A DNA stretch of 64,000 bases from Microbispora siamensis (GTDB lineage Bacteria; Actinomycetota; Actinomycetes; Streptosporangiales; Streptosporangiaceae), in NCBI RefSeq assembly GCF_016863095.1, contig NZ_BOOF01000036.1, forward strand, positions 58,338-122,337, in the 5' to 3' direction. The notes below the pieces were generated by a model. The model saw only the letters and a list, made by a program, of their open reading frames with translations, was not told where the DNA came from and ran no database searches. Positions within the stretch are counted from its first letter, which is position 1. The number at the start of each line of letters is the position of its first letter. Made by a program: the position numbers and the translations under genes. This document shows positions 8,223 through 18,164 of the stretch, one piece after another.

Positions 8223-8666
8223 TCAGGACGCGGGGAAGCGCAGCACCCAGCGGCGCTGCCAGGGCGTCTCCACCGCCCGCGGGTGATATTCGGCCCGGGT
8301 CCAGGCGACGGCCCGGTCGGCGGGCAGGCCCGACAGGATGGCCAGGCACGCGATCACGGTGCCGGTGCGCCCCACTCCCCCGCCGCAGGCGACTTCGACC
8401 CGGCGGCCCGCGCGCGCGTGCTCGTGCAGGGCCCGGATGCGGCCGATCGCGTGCTCCCGGTCGCGGGGCAGGAGGAAGTCGGGCCAGTCGATCCACTCGT
8501 GCGGCCAGGTGAGGCCGTGGTCATGCTTGCGCCTGAGCCGCCGGCTGCCCAGGTAGAGGCCGTGGTCGGGCAGGACGCCAGGCGGCGTGGGACGTCTCAG
8601 GCCCCGGCCCCGCACCGGCGTGCCGTCGGGAAGCCGGATGGCGCCAGGAAGATCATCGATGGGCAT
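8223..8666 (-). CDS. Protein-tyrosine-phosphatase family protein
   Basis: A 147-residue protein with the CX5R phosphatase signature: Cys94 in ACGGGVGRTGT and Arg100. A WPD triplet at residues 61-63 can supply the general-acid aspartate. It is small for a classical tyrosine phosphatase and closer in size to dual-specificity or archaeal-type enzymes. No signal peptide. It lies on the same strand as the TSUP gene, 67 bases upstream of it, and may be cotranscribed with it. The substrate, protein or small molecule, is unknown. Confidence 0.8.
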   Translation of the reverse strand: MPIDDLPGAIRLPDGTPVRGRGLRRPTPPGVLPDHGLYLGSRRLRRKHDHGLTWPHEWIDWPDFLLPRDREHAIGRIRALHEHARAGRRVEVACGGGVGRTGTVIACLAILSGLPADRAVAWTRAEYHPRAVETPWQRRWVLRFPAS

Positions 8667-8714
8667 GCCTCATCTTGCCCCCGCCGCGCCGCCCCGGCGA
8701 CGGATTTTCCGGGC

Positions 8715-9248
8715 TCATCCGGACGCGAGGTCGAACTCGTCCCGCAGGATCGAGTAGAGGAGCTGGTCGTGCCAGCGCCCGCCTCGCCACTGGGCACGCC
8801 GGACCACGCCTTCGAGCCGGAACCCGATCTTCTCCAGGCACCGTATCTCGGCCGCGTTCTCCGGGTCGGTGGTCGCCTGGACGCGTTCCACCCGCGTGTG
8901 CGTGAACAGGTAACGGACGAGTTCCCGCTGGGCCCGGGTCCCGATTCCCCTGCCGCGCCAGTCCGGCAGCAGGCCGACGGCGATCTCCCAGCACAGCGAC
9001 GTGTCACGACGCCCCCAGCGCCGCTCCAGCCACTCGACCCGTCCGGCGAGCTCTCCGTCCACCGTGACGGCGAGCATGTTGTCGGCTCCGGCCAGGAGCC
9101 CGCGGGTGCGCAGCGCCTCCCGCAGCGCCACGGCCGGGGTGAATCCGAACCACTGGTGGGGAGTCGCGCCGCTCTCGCTCTGGAAGGCCGCGTCGAAGGC
9201 GTCCAGATCGGCTTCGGTGATAGGTCGAAGTGTCAGGTGATCGGCCAT
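8715..9248 (-). CDS. GNAT family N-acetyltransferase (RimJ/RimL-like)
   Basis: A 177-residue acetyltransferase. The N-terminal LTLRPITEADLDAF and the acetyl-CoA loop LLPDWRGRGIGTRAQRELV (about residues 92-110) are typical of GNAT enzymes that modify protein N-termini, antibiotics or small amines. The later TDPENAAEIRCLEKIGFRLE stretch is the usual RimJ/RimL motif. The gene is divergent from cebR. The substrate is not predictable. Confidence 0.85.
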   Translation of the reverse strand: MADHLTLRPITEADLDAFDAAFQSESGATPHQWFGFTPAVALREALRTRGLLAGADNMLAVTVDGELAGRVEWLERRWGRRDTSLCWEIAVGLLPDWRGRGIGTRAQRELVRYLFTHTRVERVQATTDPENAAEIRCLEKIGFRLEGVVRRAQWRGGRWHDQLLYSILRDEFDLASG

Positions 9249-9396
9249 TCCTGTCGCTCTTCCTCACGTGTCGGTCGTGTGCGGGCGGCCTCGCCCGCCG
9301 GGACGGGGGCGTTCGCCGTGTCCGCCCGGGGCGGTGGGCGCGGAGCCGATCCTCGCATGCCGACCGGTTCACGCCGTGCGCCCGGCGCACGACACC

Positions 9397-9410
9397 GGAG
9401 AGCGCTCTCC
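9397..9410. promoter_or_regulatory. CebR-type operator in front of cebR
   Basis: GGAGAGCGCTCTCC is a perfect 14-base palindrome ending 22 bases before the cebR start codon. The same core stands twice upstream of the solute-binding protein gene (15538-15557 and 15715-15732). It resembles the known Streptomyces CebR box TGGGAGCGCTCCCA. Its position suggests autorepression. Confidence 0.75.
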
Positions 9411-9432
9411 ACCTCGTGCTATAAATGGCTGC

Positions 9433-10482
9433 ATGAGCACCGATCTCCCGCACACGTCGGGAGCCCCCACGCTGGAGGACGTGGCCCGTGTGGCGGGAGT
9501 GTCCCGGGCGACCGTCTCGCGCGTGATCAACGGTATCCGCAACGTCGCGCCGGACATCCAGGAGGCGGTGCACCGGGCCATCGAGACGACCGGCTACGTG
9601 CCGAACCGGGCCGCCCGGTCCCTGGTCACCCGCCGTACGGGAGCGGTCGCGCTGGTCGTGTCGGGCGCGGGCGACGCCAAGGGCGGCGAGCCGTTCGAGT
9701 CCCGCGTCTTCGCCGACCCGTTCTTCGGCCGGGTCGCCAGCGGCGTGGTGGGATACCTGCGGCCGCGGGGCATCCACCCGGTGCTGATGCTGGCAGACTC
9801 GGCGCAGACCCGCGACGACGTCGTGTCCTTCCTCCGGCAGGGCAGCGCCGACGGCGCCCTGGTCGTCTCGACGCACGGCGAGGACCCGCTGCCGAAGCTG
9901 CTGGTGGACGCCGGGCTGCCCGCCGTGCTGTGGGCGCGGCCCGCCCGGCCGATCCCGATCAGCTACGTCGACCTCGCCCACCGGGCCGGCGCGGCGCTGG
10001 CGGCCGACCACCTGGTGGCGCGCGGCTGCCGCCGGGTGGCCACGATCAGCGGCCCCTTCGACGTGCCCGCCGCCCAGGACCGGTTGTCGGGATTCCAGGA
10101 GGCCATGGCCGGGCACGGCCACCCGTACGTGCCGGCCGTGGAGGGCGACTTCATGCCCGCGAGCGGGGAGGCCGGCATGCACCGGCTCATCAAGGAGCAC
10201 CCGGACATCGACGGCGTCTTCGTCGCCAACGACCTCATGGCGCAGGGCGCGCTGCTCGCGCTGCGCGACCTCGGGCGCCGGGTGCCCGAGGACGTCGCGG
10301 TGATCGGGTTCGACGACAGCGCCGCGGTCGCCTGCCGCCCGCCGCTGACGACCGTGCGCCAGCCGATGGAGGACATGGCCGCCGAGATGGCCCGCCTGCT
10401 GCTCGCGCAGGTCGCGGACCCGGACTTCCAGGTCACCTCGGTCATCGTGCAGCCGACGCTGGTGGTCCGCGAGTCCGCCTGA
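9433..10482 (+). CDS. cebR: LacI-family repressor of the cello-oligosaccharide locus
   Basis: A 349-residue LacI/GalR regulator. The N-terminal helix-turn-helix TLEDVARVAGVSRATVSRVI is at about residues 13-33, with the hinge helix near RAARSLV. The rest is a periplasmic-binding-protein-like sensor domain. The ATG at 9433 lies just after a perfect operator palindrome; a longer frame upstream would run through that operator. It converges on the GH1 gene. Together with cebEFG-bglC the order matches the Streptomyces ceb locus, where CebR releases DNA on binding cellobiose or cellotriose. The inducer here is inferred, not seen. Confidence 0.85.
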   Translation: MSTDLPHTSGAPTLEDVARVAGVSRATVSRVINGIRNVAPDIQEAVHRAIETTGYVPNRAARSLVTRRTGAVALVVSGAGDAKGGEPFESRVFADPFFGRVASGVVGYLRPRGIHPVLMLADSAQTRDDVVSFLRQGSADGALVVSTHGEDPLPKLLVDAGLPAVLWARPARPIPISYVDLAHRAGAALAADHLVARGCRRVATISGPFDVPAAQDRLSGFQEAMAGHGHPYVPAVEGDFMPASGEAGMHRLIKEHPDIDGVFVANDLMAQGALLALRDLGRRVPEDVAVIGFDDSAAVACRPPLTTVRQPMEDMAAEMARLLLAQVADPDFQVTSVIVQPTLVVRESA

Positions 10483-10510
10483 CGGACCACCGGCGCCCCG
10501 TTCCCCTCGG

Positions 10511-11881
<1,371 letters not shown>

Positions 11882-11919
11882 TCGCTGGTTCTCCTTGATT
11901 CGATGATGACGGTGAGAGT

Positions 11920-12759
11920 TCACTTCACGGCGCCCGCGGTGAGGCCCTGCACGAGGTAGCGCTGCAGCAGCAGGAACCCGGCCACCACGGGGACGCTGAC
12001 GACCAGGGAGGCCGCCATGATCTGGTTCCAGTAGACGTCGTTCTCGGTGGCGTACCCCTGGAGGCCGACGGCGAGGGTGCGGCTCGACTCGTCGGTCATG
12101 ACCGAGGCGAACAGCACCTCCCCCCACGCGGTCATGAACGCGTAGATCGCGACGGCCACGATACCGGGGGTCGCGGCGGGAAGGACGACCCGCAGCAGGG
12201 CCCCGATCGGGCCGCTGCCGTCCACCTGGGCGGCCTCGTCCAGGGCCGTCGGGATCGAGTCGAAATATCCGGCCAGCATCCAGATCGAGAACGGCAGCGA
12301 GAAGGTCAGATAGGTGATGATCAGCCCGGTGCGGCTGGCGTACAGCTCGACCCCGAGCGCGGTCCCGAGGTTCACGTAGATCATGAACAGCGGGAGCAGG
12401 AAGAGGATGCCGGGGAACATCTGCGTCGACAGCACGGTGACCGAGAAGATCCGGCGGCCGGGGAAGCGGAAGCGGCTGATCGCGTACGCCGCGAAGATCG
12501 CGATGACGACCGACACCAGCGCGGCCACCGACGCCACGATCAGGCTGTTGGCGAAGTAGCGGGCCAGCGGGACCGTCCGCCACATGTCGGCGAACGGCCG
12601 CAGCGTGATCGTCGTGGGGATCCAGTGGAAATCCCCCTGCACGTCCTGCAGCGGCTTGATCGCCGAGGTCAGCATCACGTAGAGCGGGGTCAGGGTGAAC
12701 AGGCCGAGCAGGCCGAGACCGGCCCACCGCGCCCAGGGCAGCCAGCGGGGGTCACGCAT
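11920..12759 (-). CDS. cebG: Carbohydrate ABC transporter permease (MalG/CebG type)
   Basis: A 279-residue inner-membrane permease with six predicted helices. The cytoplasmic EAA loop that docks the ATPase is recognisable as [20 protein letters not shown]. The start overlaps the end of the upstream permease gene by 8 bases, so translation is coupled. It pairs with the MalF-type protein encoded upstream. No ATPase gene is present in the locus, as in Streptomyces where a shared MsiK protein energises several sugar importers. Confidence 0.9.
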   Translation of the reverse strand: MRDPRWLPWARWAGLGLLGLFTLTPLYVMLTSAIKPLQDVQGDFHWIPTTITLRPFADMWRTVPLARYFANSLIVASVAALVSVVIAIFAAYAISRFRFPGRRIFSVTVLSTQMFPGILFLLPLFMIYVNLGTALGVELYASRTGLIITYLTFSLPFSIWMLAGYFDSIPTALDEAAQVDGSGPIGALLRVVLPAATPGIVAVAIYAFMTAWGEVLFASVMTDESSRTLAVGLQGYATENDVYWNQIMAASLVVSVPVVAGFLLLQRYLVQGLTAGAVK

Positions 12760-13825
12760 CGCTCCTCCTCCGGGACGTCGCCACCAGATACACGGCGGTC
12801 ACCAGCAGCAGGAACAGCAGGAGCAGCACCGACATGGCCGAGCCCGAGCCGAAGTTCCAGGTGACGAACGAGCTCTGGTAGATGTGGATCGAGATCAGGT
12901 CCGCCTCGTGCGGGGCCGACTTGCCGAACAGCACGTACGGCGTGTTGAAGTCGTTGAACGTCCACAGGAACAGCACCAGCACGAGCACCTGGTTGATGGG
13001 GCGCAGCATGGGCAGCGTGACCGCGCGCAGCCGTCGGCCCCAGCCCGCGCCGTCGATCGCCGCCGCCTCGTAGAGGTCGGCGGGGATGTTCTGCAGCCCG
13101 GCCATCAGCACGAGGAAGGCGAACGGCCACGACCGCCACACGCAGACCACGATGATCGACACGAAGCTGTTGGACCCGATCAGCCAGAACGGCCGCTCGC
13201 CGAACAGGTGCAACTGGTCCACGAGCACGTGGTTGACGAGCCCCGAGTCGCGCTGGAGCAGGAAGCTCCAAGTGATCACCCCGGCGTAGACCGGCAGGGC
13301 GTACGGCACGAGGAACAGCGCGCGCAGCACGGCCCGGCCCCGGAACGAGCCCTGCATGAGCACCGCACCGCAGATGCCGAACAGCCACGACAGCCCGACG
13401 GTGAGCACGGTGAACGCCACGGTGACGAGGAACGAGTGCAGCAGCGAGCGGCCGACCGCGCCGTCGAAGTCGACGGCGACGCTGTAGTTGTCCAGCCCCG
13501 CGAAGGGCGCGGCCGACCAGTTGCGCAGGAAGAACTGGGTGAGCTTCAGGAAGCTCATCCCGATGCCGATCAGCATCGGCACCAGGTGGACGAGCAGTTC
13601 GAGCAGCACGGCCGGAAGGATCAGCAGGTAGGGCAGGGCGACGCGGCGCAGCCGCGCGGGGACGCGGCCGGCGATCCCGCGCCGCCTGCCGACCGGAGGC
13701 GGAGGGCCACCCGGAGACGCGGGCCTTCGTCCCGCGCCGGGCCGGGACGTGGCGGGCCGGGACGTGGCGGGCCGGGACGTTGCGGGCACCGTCGTCGAAT
13801 CCGGTGCGGGGACCGCCGGATTCAT
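12752..13825 (-). CDS. cebF: Carbohydrate ABC transporter permease (MalF/CebF type)
   Basis: A 357-residue permease with a long, Pro/Ser/Arg-rich cytoplasmic N-terminal tail (about residues 1-65) before the first membrane helix LPYLLILPAVLLELLVHLV. The EAA loop is LYEAAAIDGAGWGRRLRAV. The ATG at 13825 has GGGGAG at suitable spacing; an in-frame start at 13984 or 14026 would lengthen the disordered tail. A 15-base unit repeated three times (13741-13785) encodes the tail sequence ATSRP in triplicate. It works with cebG and the lipoprotein cebE. Confidence 0.85.
   Translation of the reverse strand: MNPAVPAPDSTTVPATSRPATSRPATSRPGAGRRPASPGGPPPPVGRRRGIAGRVPARLRRVALPYLLILPAVLLELLVHLVPMLIGIGMSFLKLTQFFLRNWSAAPFAGLDNYSVAVDFDGAVGRSLLHSFLVTVAFTVLTVGLSWLFGICGAVLMQGSFRGRAVLRALFLVPYALPVYAGVITWSFLLQRDSGLVNHVLVDQLHLFGERPFWLIGSNSFVSIIVVCVWRSWPFAFLVLMAGLQNIPADLYEAAAIDGAGWGRRLRAVTLPMLRPINQVLVLVLFLWTFNDFNTPYVLFGKSAPHEADLISIHIYQSSFVTWNFGSGSAMSVLLLLFLLLVTAVYLVATSRRRSDA
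13741..13785. repeat. 15-bp tandem repeat x3 inside cebF
   Basis: GCCGGGACGTGGCGG occurs twice exactly and once with one change, head to tail. It is in frame and encodes a repeated ATSRP in the cytoplasmic tail of the permease. The unit length keeps the frame when copies are gained or lost. Confidence 0.9.
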
Positions 13826-14033
13826 GGGGGATCGCTCCCCTGATGCCGTCCTTGTACGCCCCAGTGGGGCATCGGTCAGGGCTTGGCCGTCGCCTGCCCC
13901 GGCCACCTCGGCCGGGGACGGCGAGAAGCCGTCCTCTTGAGGGGACGGAGGACTCACGGACTTCCTCTCGACTTTGAGGGTCTGCATTGAGGCGCCGGGC
14001 GGAGCCTCCGCCCGGCGCCGGGTCATCGGCCGC

Positions 14034-15353
14034 TCAGCCGCCCATCTGCTGGTTGGCCTCGGTCAGCTTGGCCTTGACGGCCTCCTCCGTGACCGGCTTG
14101 CCGCTCGCGGCGTCCGCGAACAACTGGTTCATCGCGTTGCCCACCAGCGTCTCGAACTGGCTCTCCTGCGCCACCTGCGGCAGCGGCGCGGCCGTGGTCG
14201 AGAGGATCTGCTGGAACGTCTTGATCGTCTCGCTCTCGAACGCCGGGTCGTCGTAGGCGTCCGTGACGGTCGGCAGCGAGCCGTACGCCTTGTTGAGGTT
14301 CTGCTGGGTCTGCTTGGACGTCATGAACTGGGCGAACTTCAACGCCCCGTCCTTGTTGGCGGCCGTTTTGAACACGGCGAGGTTGATGCCGGCGACCATC
14401 GCGTTGACCTGCTTGCCGCCCTGCGACGGGTCGGGCAGCGGGATCGGGGCCAGGCCGTAGTCGTCCTCGGTCCAGCCGGCCTGCTTGAGCTGCGTGGCGA
14501 TCGACTGCCACATCAGCATGCCGGCCTTGCCTGAGACGAAGTCCTGCACCGCCTCGGTGCCGTTGGCGTACTCCGCGTTGCTCGGGTTGACGATCTTGTG
14601 AGCGGCCATCAGGTCGAGATACTGCTTGATGGCCGCGACCTCCTGGTCGGAGTCGAAGTGCGGCTTGCCGGAGGCGTCGAACAGGTCCGCGCCGTGCTGC
14701 TGGCCGAAGATGAAGGCGTGGTGGGCGTTCTCGCTGACGCTCGCGCCCTCTACCGCGAGCCCCCACTTGCCGTCCTTGGTCAGCTTCTTGCCGTCCGCGA
14801 TCAGCTCGTCCCAGGTGGCCGGCGGCTTGTCGATGCCGGCCTCCTTGAACATCTTCTTGTTGTAGAAGAGGCCGTACGTCATGCCGTAGATCGGCACGGC
14901 GGTGGGCGGCTGGCCGGGGGCGCCGGTCGCGGCGAGGCTGGGGCCGAGGAAGCGCTCCTTGCCGCCGAGCGACTTGAGCAGCGCGTCGTCCCACGGCACG
15001 AACGCCCCGGTCGCCTGCAGCGAGGCCGACCAGGTGTTGCCGATGTTGACGACGTCCGGGCCCTTGCCCGACGTGGTCGCGGCGAGGATCCGGTTGAGCA
15101 GGTCGGCCCAGGGGACGACCTCCAGGTTCACCTTGATGCCGGTCTCCTTGGTGAACCTGTCCAGCTCGGGCTTGAGCACCTCCTTGTCGTTCTCCAGGCT
15201 GGTGCCCTGGTTGGACGCCCAGTAGGTGATCGTCTGGGCCGCGCTCCCACCGGCCGATCCGGCCGTGGACGACGAGTCGTCGGCGCCGCAGGCCGCCGCG
15301 GCGAGCACGAGGGCTCCGGCGACGGCGGCGAGATATGGCTTGTGTCTGCGCAC
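14034..15353 (-). CDS. cebE: Sugar-binding lipoprotein of ABC transporter (CebE type)
   Basis: A 439-residue extracellular solute-binding protein. The GTG start at 15353 gives a lipoprotein signal: basic VRRHKPY, hydrophobic LAAVAGALVLAAAAC, with the lipid-modified cysteine near residue 21. The mature part has the ITYWASNQGT start and the overall pattern of family 1 sugar-binding proteins. A longer open frame upstream would bury the signal peptide, so I rejected it. AGGA lies before the GTG. It is the first gene of the operon, and the region upstream carries two operators. It is expected to capture cello-oligosaccharides; the ligand is inferred from the regulator box and the beta-glucosidase. 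Confidence 0.85.
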   Translation of the reverse strand: MRRHKPYLAAVAGALVLAAAACGADDSSSTAGSAGGSAAQTITYWASNQGTSLENDKEVLKPELDRFTKETGIKVNLEVVPWADLLNRILAATTSGKGPDVVNIGNTWSASLQATGAFVPWDDALLKSLGGKERFLGPSLAATGAPGQPPTAVPIYGMTYGLFYNKKMFKEAGIDKPPATWDELIADGKKLTKDGKWGLAVEGASVSENAHHAFIFGQQHGADLFDASGKPHFDSDQEVAAIKQYLDLMAAHKIVNPSNAEYANGTEAVQDFVSGKAGMLMWQSIATQLKQAGWTEDDYGLAPIPLPDPSQGGKQVNAMVAGINLAVFKTAANKDGALKFAQFMTSKQTQQNLNKAYGSLPTVTDAYDDPAFESETIKTFQQILSTTAAPLPQVAQESQFETLVGNAMNQLFADAASGKPVTEEAVKAKLTEANQQMGG

Positions 15354-15537
15354 GGGTGTTGTCCTCACTCTTGCGGGTGCGACCGCCCACCCGTGAGGGC
15401 GGCGGCCTGGGGGGTGAACGGGTGCTGTGACAGCGCGGACCTGCGACAGCGCGGCGCGGACGGCCCCGCAGGTGCGGGAGTCGTCCCAGGTGACGGGCGC
15501 CGGCGACGCGAGCACGGGCTCTCCGCACCGCCGTCGG

Positions 15538-15557
15538 CTTGGAGAGCGCTCTCCAAG
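15538..15557. promoter_or_regulatory. CebR-type operator 1 upstream of cebE
   Basis: CTTGGAGAGCGCTCTCCAAG is a perfect 20-base palindrome and contains the same 14-base core found in front of cebR. It is the strongest of the three sites. Confidence 0.8.
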
Positions 15558-15714
15558 GAGGAGAGTGTCGCGGAAGGCGGAGAGTGTCAAGGGGCGACCC
15601 TCCCCCACGCTCGGCGCAGCGGACCGCTCCGGCCCGGTTTCCCCTGCGTGAACTGCGGATTTCCGCCGCATTGAAAGGCCGGCCTTGACAGGGCGGCCGG
15701 CCGGGTCCAGGCTC

Positions 15715-15732
15715 TGGGAAAGCGCTCTCCCA
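15715..15732. promoter_or_regulatory. CebR-type operator 2 upstream of cebE
   Basis: TGGGAAAGCGCTCTCCCA is an 18-base palindrome with one mismatched pair. It shares the AGCGCT centre and flanking CTCCCA with the known Streptomyces CebR box. It lies 177 bases from operator 1, which would allow looping. Confidence 0.7.
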
Positions 15733-15850
15733 CCAGCCTTCCGCATCTCCGCCGAAGAGAGGTCGCCCTTTCCCAACCGCACGCCGGGCACGTCCCCGGC
15801 CTTCCCGTCGCCCGGCCCACTCCGGCTTCACGGGCCTGTACGCACTGCGC

Positions 15851-15863
15851 TTGACCAGGTCAA
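15851..15863. promoter_or_regulatory. Palindrome upstream of the LEA-like operon
   Basis: TTGACCAGGTCAA is a perfect 13-base inverted repeat about 97 bases before the GTG at 15960. It could be a regulator site or overlap a -35 element; the binding protein is unknown. Confidence 0.4.
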
Positions 15864-15959
15864 TACGCGATTTTTACTTTTTTGGGCGATTTGTGCGTCC
15901 GTTCGGACTTCGGGGGTAGCTCGCCGCTCCAGGGACGATTTCGACCCAAGGAGGCTTCA

Positions 15960-16922
15960 GTGAGCGACTTCCATACCGAGACGCGAACGTACGACGGGGG
16001 AAGCGCGCTGCCGCAGGGCACTGGCCGTCCACAGGCCGGACAGCAGGGGCCCACACAGCAGGGCACGGCGCAGCAGGGGACGGCGCAGCAGGTCCGGCAG
16101 GCGGCGCAGGAGACGGCCCACGAGGCCAGGGCGGCCGCCGGCGAGGTGGCCGTGACCGCCAAGGACCAGGCGCGTACGGTCGCCCACGAGGCCAGGGAGC
16201 AGACGCGGCACGTTCTCCACCAGCTGCGCAGGCACACCGACGAGCAGGCGCGGCACCAGAGCAGACGCGCGGCCGACACGATCCGCCAGTGGACCGGCGA
16301 GCTGGAGGCCATCGGCGACAACGCCAAGCCCGACTCCCCCATGCGCGACGTGGTCCAGCAGGTCGCGGACCAGGGGCGCCGCGCCGCCGACTACCTGGAG
16401 ACCCAGGGCCTGCAGGGCGCGGTGCGCGACGTGCAGGACTTCGCGCGCCGCCGCCCGGGGCTGTTCCTGGCCGGCGCCGCGGTGGCGGGCTTCCTCGTCG
16501 GACGGGCCGTCAAGGCCGTCAACTCGGCCGAGGACCACCACACGGGCGACGCGGCGAGGCGGTTCGACTCCGGCTCCGCATACGGCACCGCCTCCGGAGG
16601 CGGAAGCGGCGCCGCATACGGTTCCGGATCGCCCTCGACCGCCCCGTACGGCACCCGCCCGTCCGCGACGTACGGCACGGGCACGCGGCACACCCTGGCC
16701 GGAGAGCCGGCGAGCGGGAGCGCGGGCACCGGCGGCCCGGGGACCGGCGCGGCCGGCTCACCCCCGTACGGCAACGGCACCGGATATCGAGCCGGTGACG
16801 AAACGCGCAACGGCACCGGGACCGGTTACGCGACCGGCGCGCGCTACCCGTCGGAGGAGATCCGGGACGGTCATGCGGACGGGTACCCGGGGACGCCGGG
16901 CAACGGGGGTGGCCCGCGATGA
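15960..16922 (+). CDS. Hypothetical Ala/Gln-rich helical membrane-associated protein
   Basis: A 320-residue protein starting at GTG after a strong AAGGAGG. Residues about 20-150 are Ala/Gln/Glu/Arg-rich and predicted to form long amphipathic helices. Residues about 160-180 (LFLAGAAVAGFLVGRAVKAV) are a hydrophobic helix preceded by DFARRRPG, as in other actinobacterial proteins that sit beside phage-holin-like genes. The C-terminal third is disordered, rich in Gly/Ser/Thr/Tyr with repeated YGTG-type units. It overlaps the next gene by 4 bases (ATGA). An envelope or stress role is inferred from the operon only. Confidence 0.65.
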   Translation: MSDFHTETRTYDGGSALPQGTGRPQAGQQGPTQQGTAQQGTAQQVRQAAQETAHEARAAAGEVAVTAKDQARTVAHEAREQTRHVLHQLRRHTDEQARHQSRRAADTIRQWTGELEAIGDNAKPDSPMRDVVQQVADQGRRAADYLETQGLQGAVRDVQDFARRRPGLFLAGAAVAGFLVGRAVKAVNSAEDHHTGDAARRFDSGSAYGTASGGGSGAAYGSGSPSTAPYGTRPSATYGTGTRHTLAGEPASGSAGTGGPGTGAAGSPPYGNGTGYRAGDETRNGTGTGYATGARYPSEEIRDGHADGYPGTPGNGGGPR

Positions 16923-17317
16923 GCTACCCCAGCCCACCCGCCGAGCCCTCGCTGGGCAAGCTGGTCGGGGAGATCGGCGAGGACCTGTCCACGCTGTTCC
17001 GCCAGGAGGTGGAGCTCGCCAAGGCCGAGATCCGGCAGGAGGCCGCCAAGGCCGGCAAGGCCGCCGGAATGCTCGGCGGGGCCGGCTTCGCCGGATACAT
17101 GGTGGCGCTCCTCGTCACGCTGGCCGTCGTGTTCGGGCTCGGCAACGTCATGGACCTGGCCTGGGCCGCGCTCATCGTCGCGGCCGTGTGGGCGGTGATC
17201 GGCGGCGTGCTGTTCGCGCGGGGCAAGGAGCGCATGCGCGAGGTGAACCCCACCCCCGAGCAGACCATCGAGACGCTGAAGGAGGACGTGCGATGGGCGC
17301 GAGCCCAGAGGAGATAA
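16919..17317 (+). CDS. Phage-holin-like membrane protein (Phage_holin_3_6 / DUF1469 type)
   Basis: A 132-residue protein. The start SLGKLVGEIGEDLSTLFRQ and ELAKAEIRQEAAKAGKAAGM are characteristic of the family; two hydrophobic helices follow at about residues 54-76 and 82-101. Despite the name these are chromosomal, widespread in actinobacteria, and not evidence of a prophage. They occur with DUF3618 proteins, as here, and are usually linked to envelope stress. Overlaps both neighbours. Confidence 0.85.
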   Translation: MSYPSPPAEPSLGKLVGEIGEDLSTLFRQEVELAKAEIRQEAAKAGKAAGMLGGAGFAGYMVALLVTLAVVFGLGNVMDLAWAALIVAAVWAVIGGVLFARGKERMREVNPTPEQTIETLKEDVRWARAQRR

Positions 17318-18009
17318 GGGCCGAGATCGAGGTCACGCGGGCGGAACTCGCCGCCGACGTGGACCGGCTCGCCGACCGGGCGAGCCCGGCGCGCATCGTG
17401 CGGCGCCGTACGGACAGGATGCGCCAGGCGGCGCAGTCGGTGAAGGAGAAGGTGATGGGAGTGCCGGCACACGCCACCCACACGGTTCGCGATCAGGCCG
17501 GTGATGCCGCGGGGACGATGCGGGACGCCGCGGCGCACGCCGGCGAGACGGTCCGTGACGCGGCGACGCAGGCGGGCGAGACGGTCCGCGGCACCGCGGC
17601 AGAGGCGGGCGAGATGGTGCGGCACGGCGCCCAGCAGGCCGCCCAGACCGTGCGCGAGGCGCCCCGGCAGGCGATGCGGAGCACGCAGGGCAACCCGCTC
17701 GCCGCGGGGCTGATCGCCTTCGGCGCGGGGCTGCTGGCCGCGAGCCTGCTGCCGAAGACCTCCGCCGAGGAACGCGCGGCCGTGCAGGTCAAGGACCGGG
17801 CCGGCGAGATGGTCGAGCCGGTGAAGCAGGCCGTCCAGGAGACCGCGCAGCGCGTGGGCGAGGACGCCAGGGAGGCGGTCCAGCAGGTGCGCGAAACCGC
17901 CGCGGAGGCGACCAGGACCACGGGTGAGGAGGCTCGCGACCAGGCACGGCAGGTCACCGAGCAGACCCGCGACCAGGCGCGGCAGATGACCGGGCAGGCC
18001 CGGTCATAG
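17293..18009 (+). CDS. DUF3618 protein with LEA-like 11-residue repeats
   Basis: A 238-residue protein. The first 45 residues (PEEIRAEIEVTRAELAADVD and on) are a DUF3618 domain. Residues 73-127 are five head-to-tail 11-mers, for example GETVRDAATQA, GETVRGTAAEA and GEMVRHGAQQA, the pattern of group 3 late-embryogenesis-abundant proteins that form amphipathic helices on drying. A hydrophobic helix follows at residues 136-153. The C-terminal part is again Ala/Gln/Glu-rich helix. The ATG at 17293 lies inside the end of the holin-like gene (25-base overlap). Likely a membrane-bound stress protectant, by analogy. Confidence 0.75.
   Translation: MGASPEEIRAEIEVTRAELAADVDRLADRASPARIVRRRTDRMRQAAQSVKEKVMGVPAHATHTVRDQAGDAAGTMRDAAAHAGETVRDAATQAGETVRGTAAEAGEMVRHGAQQAAQTVREAPRQAMRSTQGNPLAAGLIAFGAGLLAASLLPKTSAEERAAVQVKDRAGEMVEPVKQAVQETAQRVGEDAREAVQQVRETAAEATRTTGEEARDQARQVTEQTRDQARQMTGQARS
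17509..17673. repeat. 33-bp tandem repeat x5 encoding LEA-like 11-mers
   Basis: Five diverged in-frame 33-base units encode 11-residue repeats with the pattern G-E-T-V-R-x-A-A-x-x-A. The first and last copies are the most diverged. Confidence 0.8.
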
Positions 18010-18030
18010 CGCCCCGCGTGGGAACGTTCC

Positions 18031-18063
18031 GAGGGCCGGGCCCGGCAGCAGGGCCCGGCCCTC
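18031..18063 (+). terminator. Strong hairpin after the LEA-like operon
   Basis: A perfect 13-bp stem (GAGGGCCGGGCCC with GGGCCCGGCCCTC) and a 7-base loop, 22 bases after the DUF3618 stop. There is no U-run, which is usual for actinobacterial terminators. Confidence 0.7.
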
Positions 18064-18164
18064 GGCGTACGCCCTCCCCCGGGCCGGGCGGCGGCCGGGA
18101 GGCCGGTTACGATCAAGGTGGAGGACGGATCGAGGAGGGCGGCGATGAAGCGAGGGACCGCGAC

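Larger units (their letters stand above)
15354..15959. other. 606-bp intergenic region between cebE and the LEA-like operon
   Basis: No gene is supported here. It holds two CebR-type operators (15538-15557 and 15715-15732), two direct copies of GGAGAGTGTC (15560-15569 and 15579-15588, 19 bases apart) and a perfect palindrome TTGACCAGGTCAA (15851-15863) nearer the rightward gene. The operators lie about 185 and 360 bases upstream of the cebE start, so the transcript leader may be long. Confidence 0.6.

Noticed and set aside
16919..17317. Possible prophage because of the holin-like gene
   Set aside because: This holin-like family is a chromosomal envelope family in actinobacteria. No capsid, integrase, lysin or att-like repeat is nearby.
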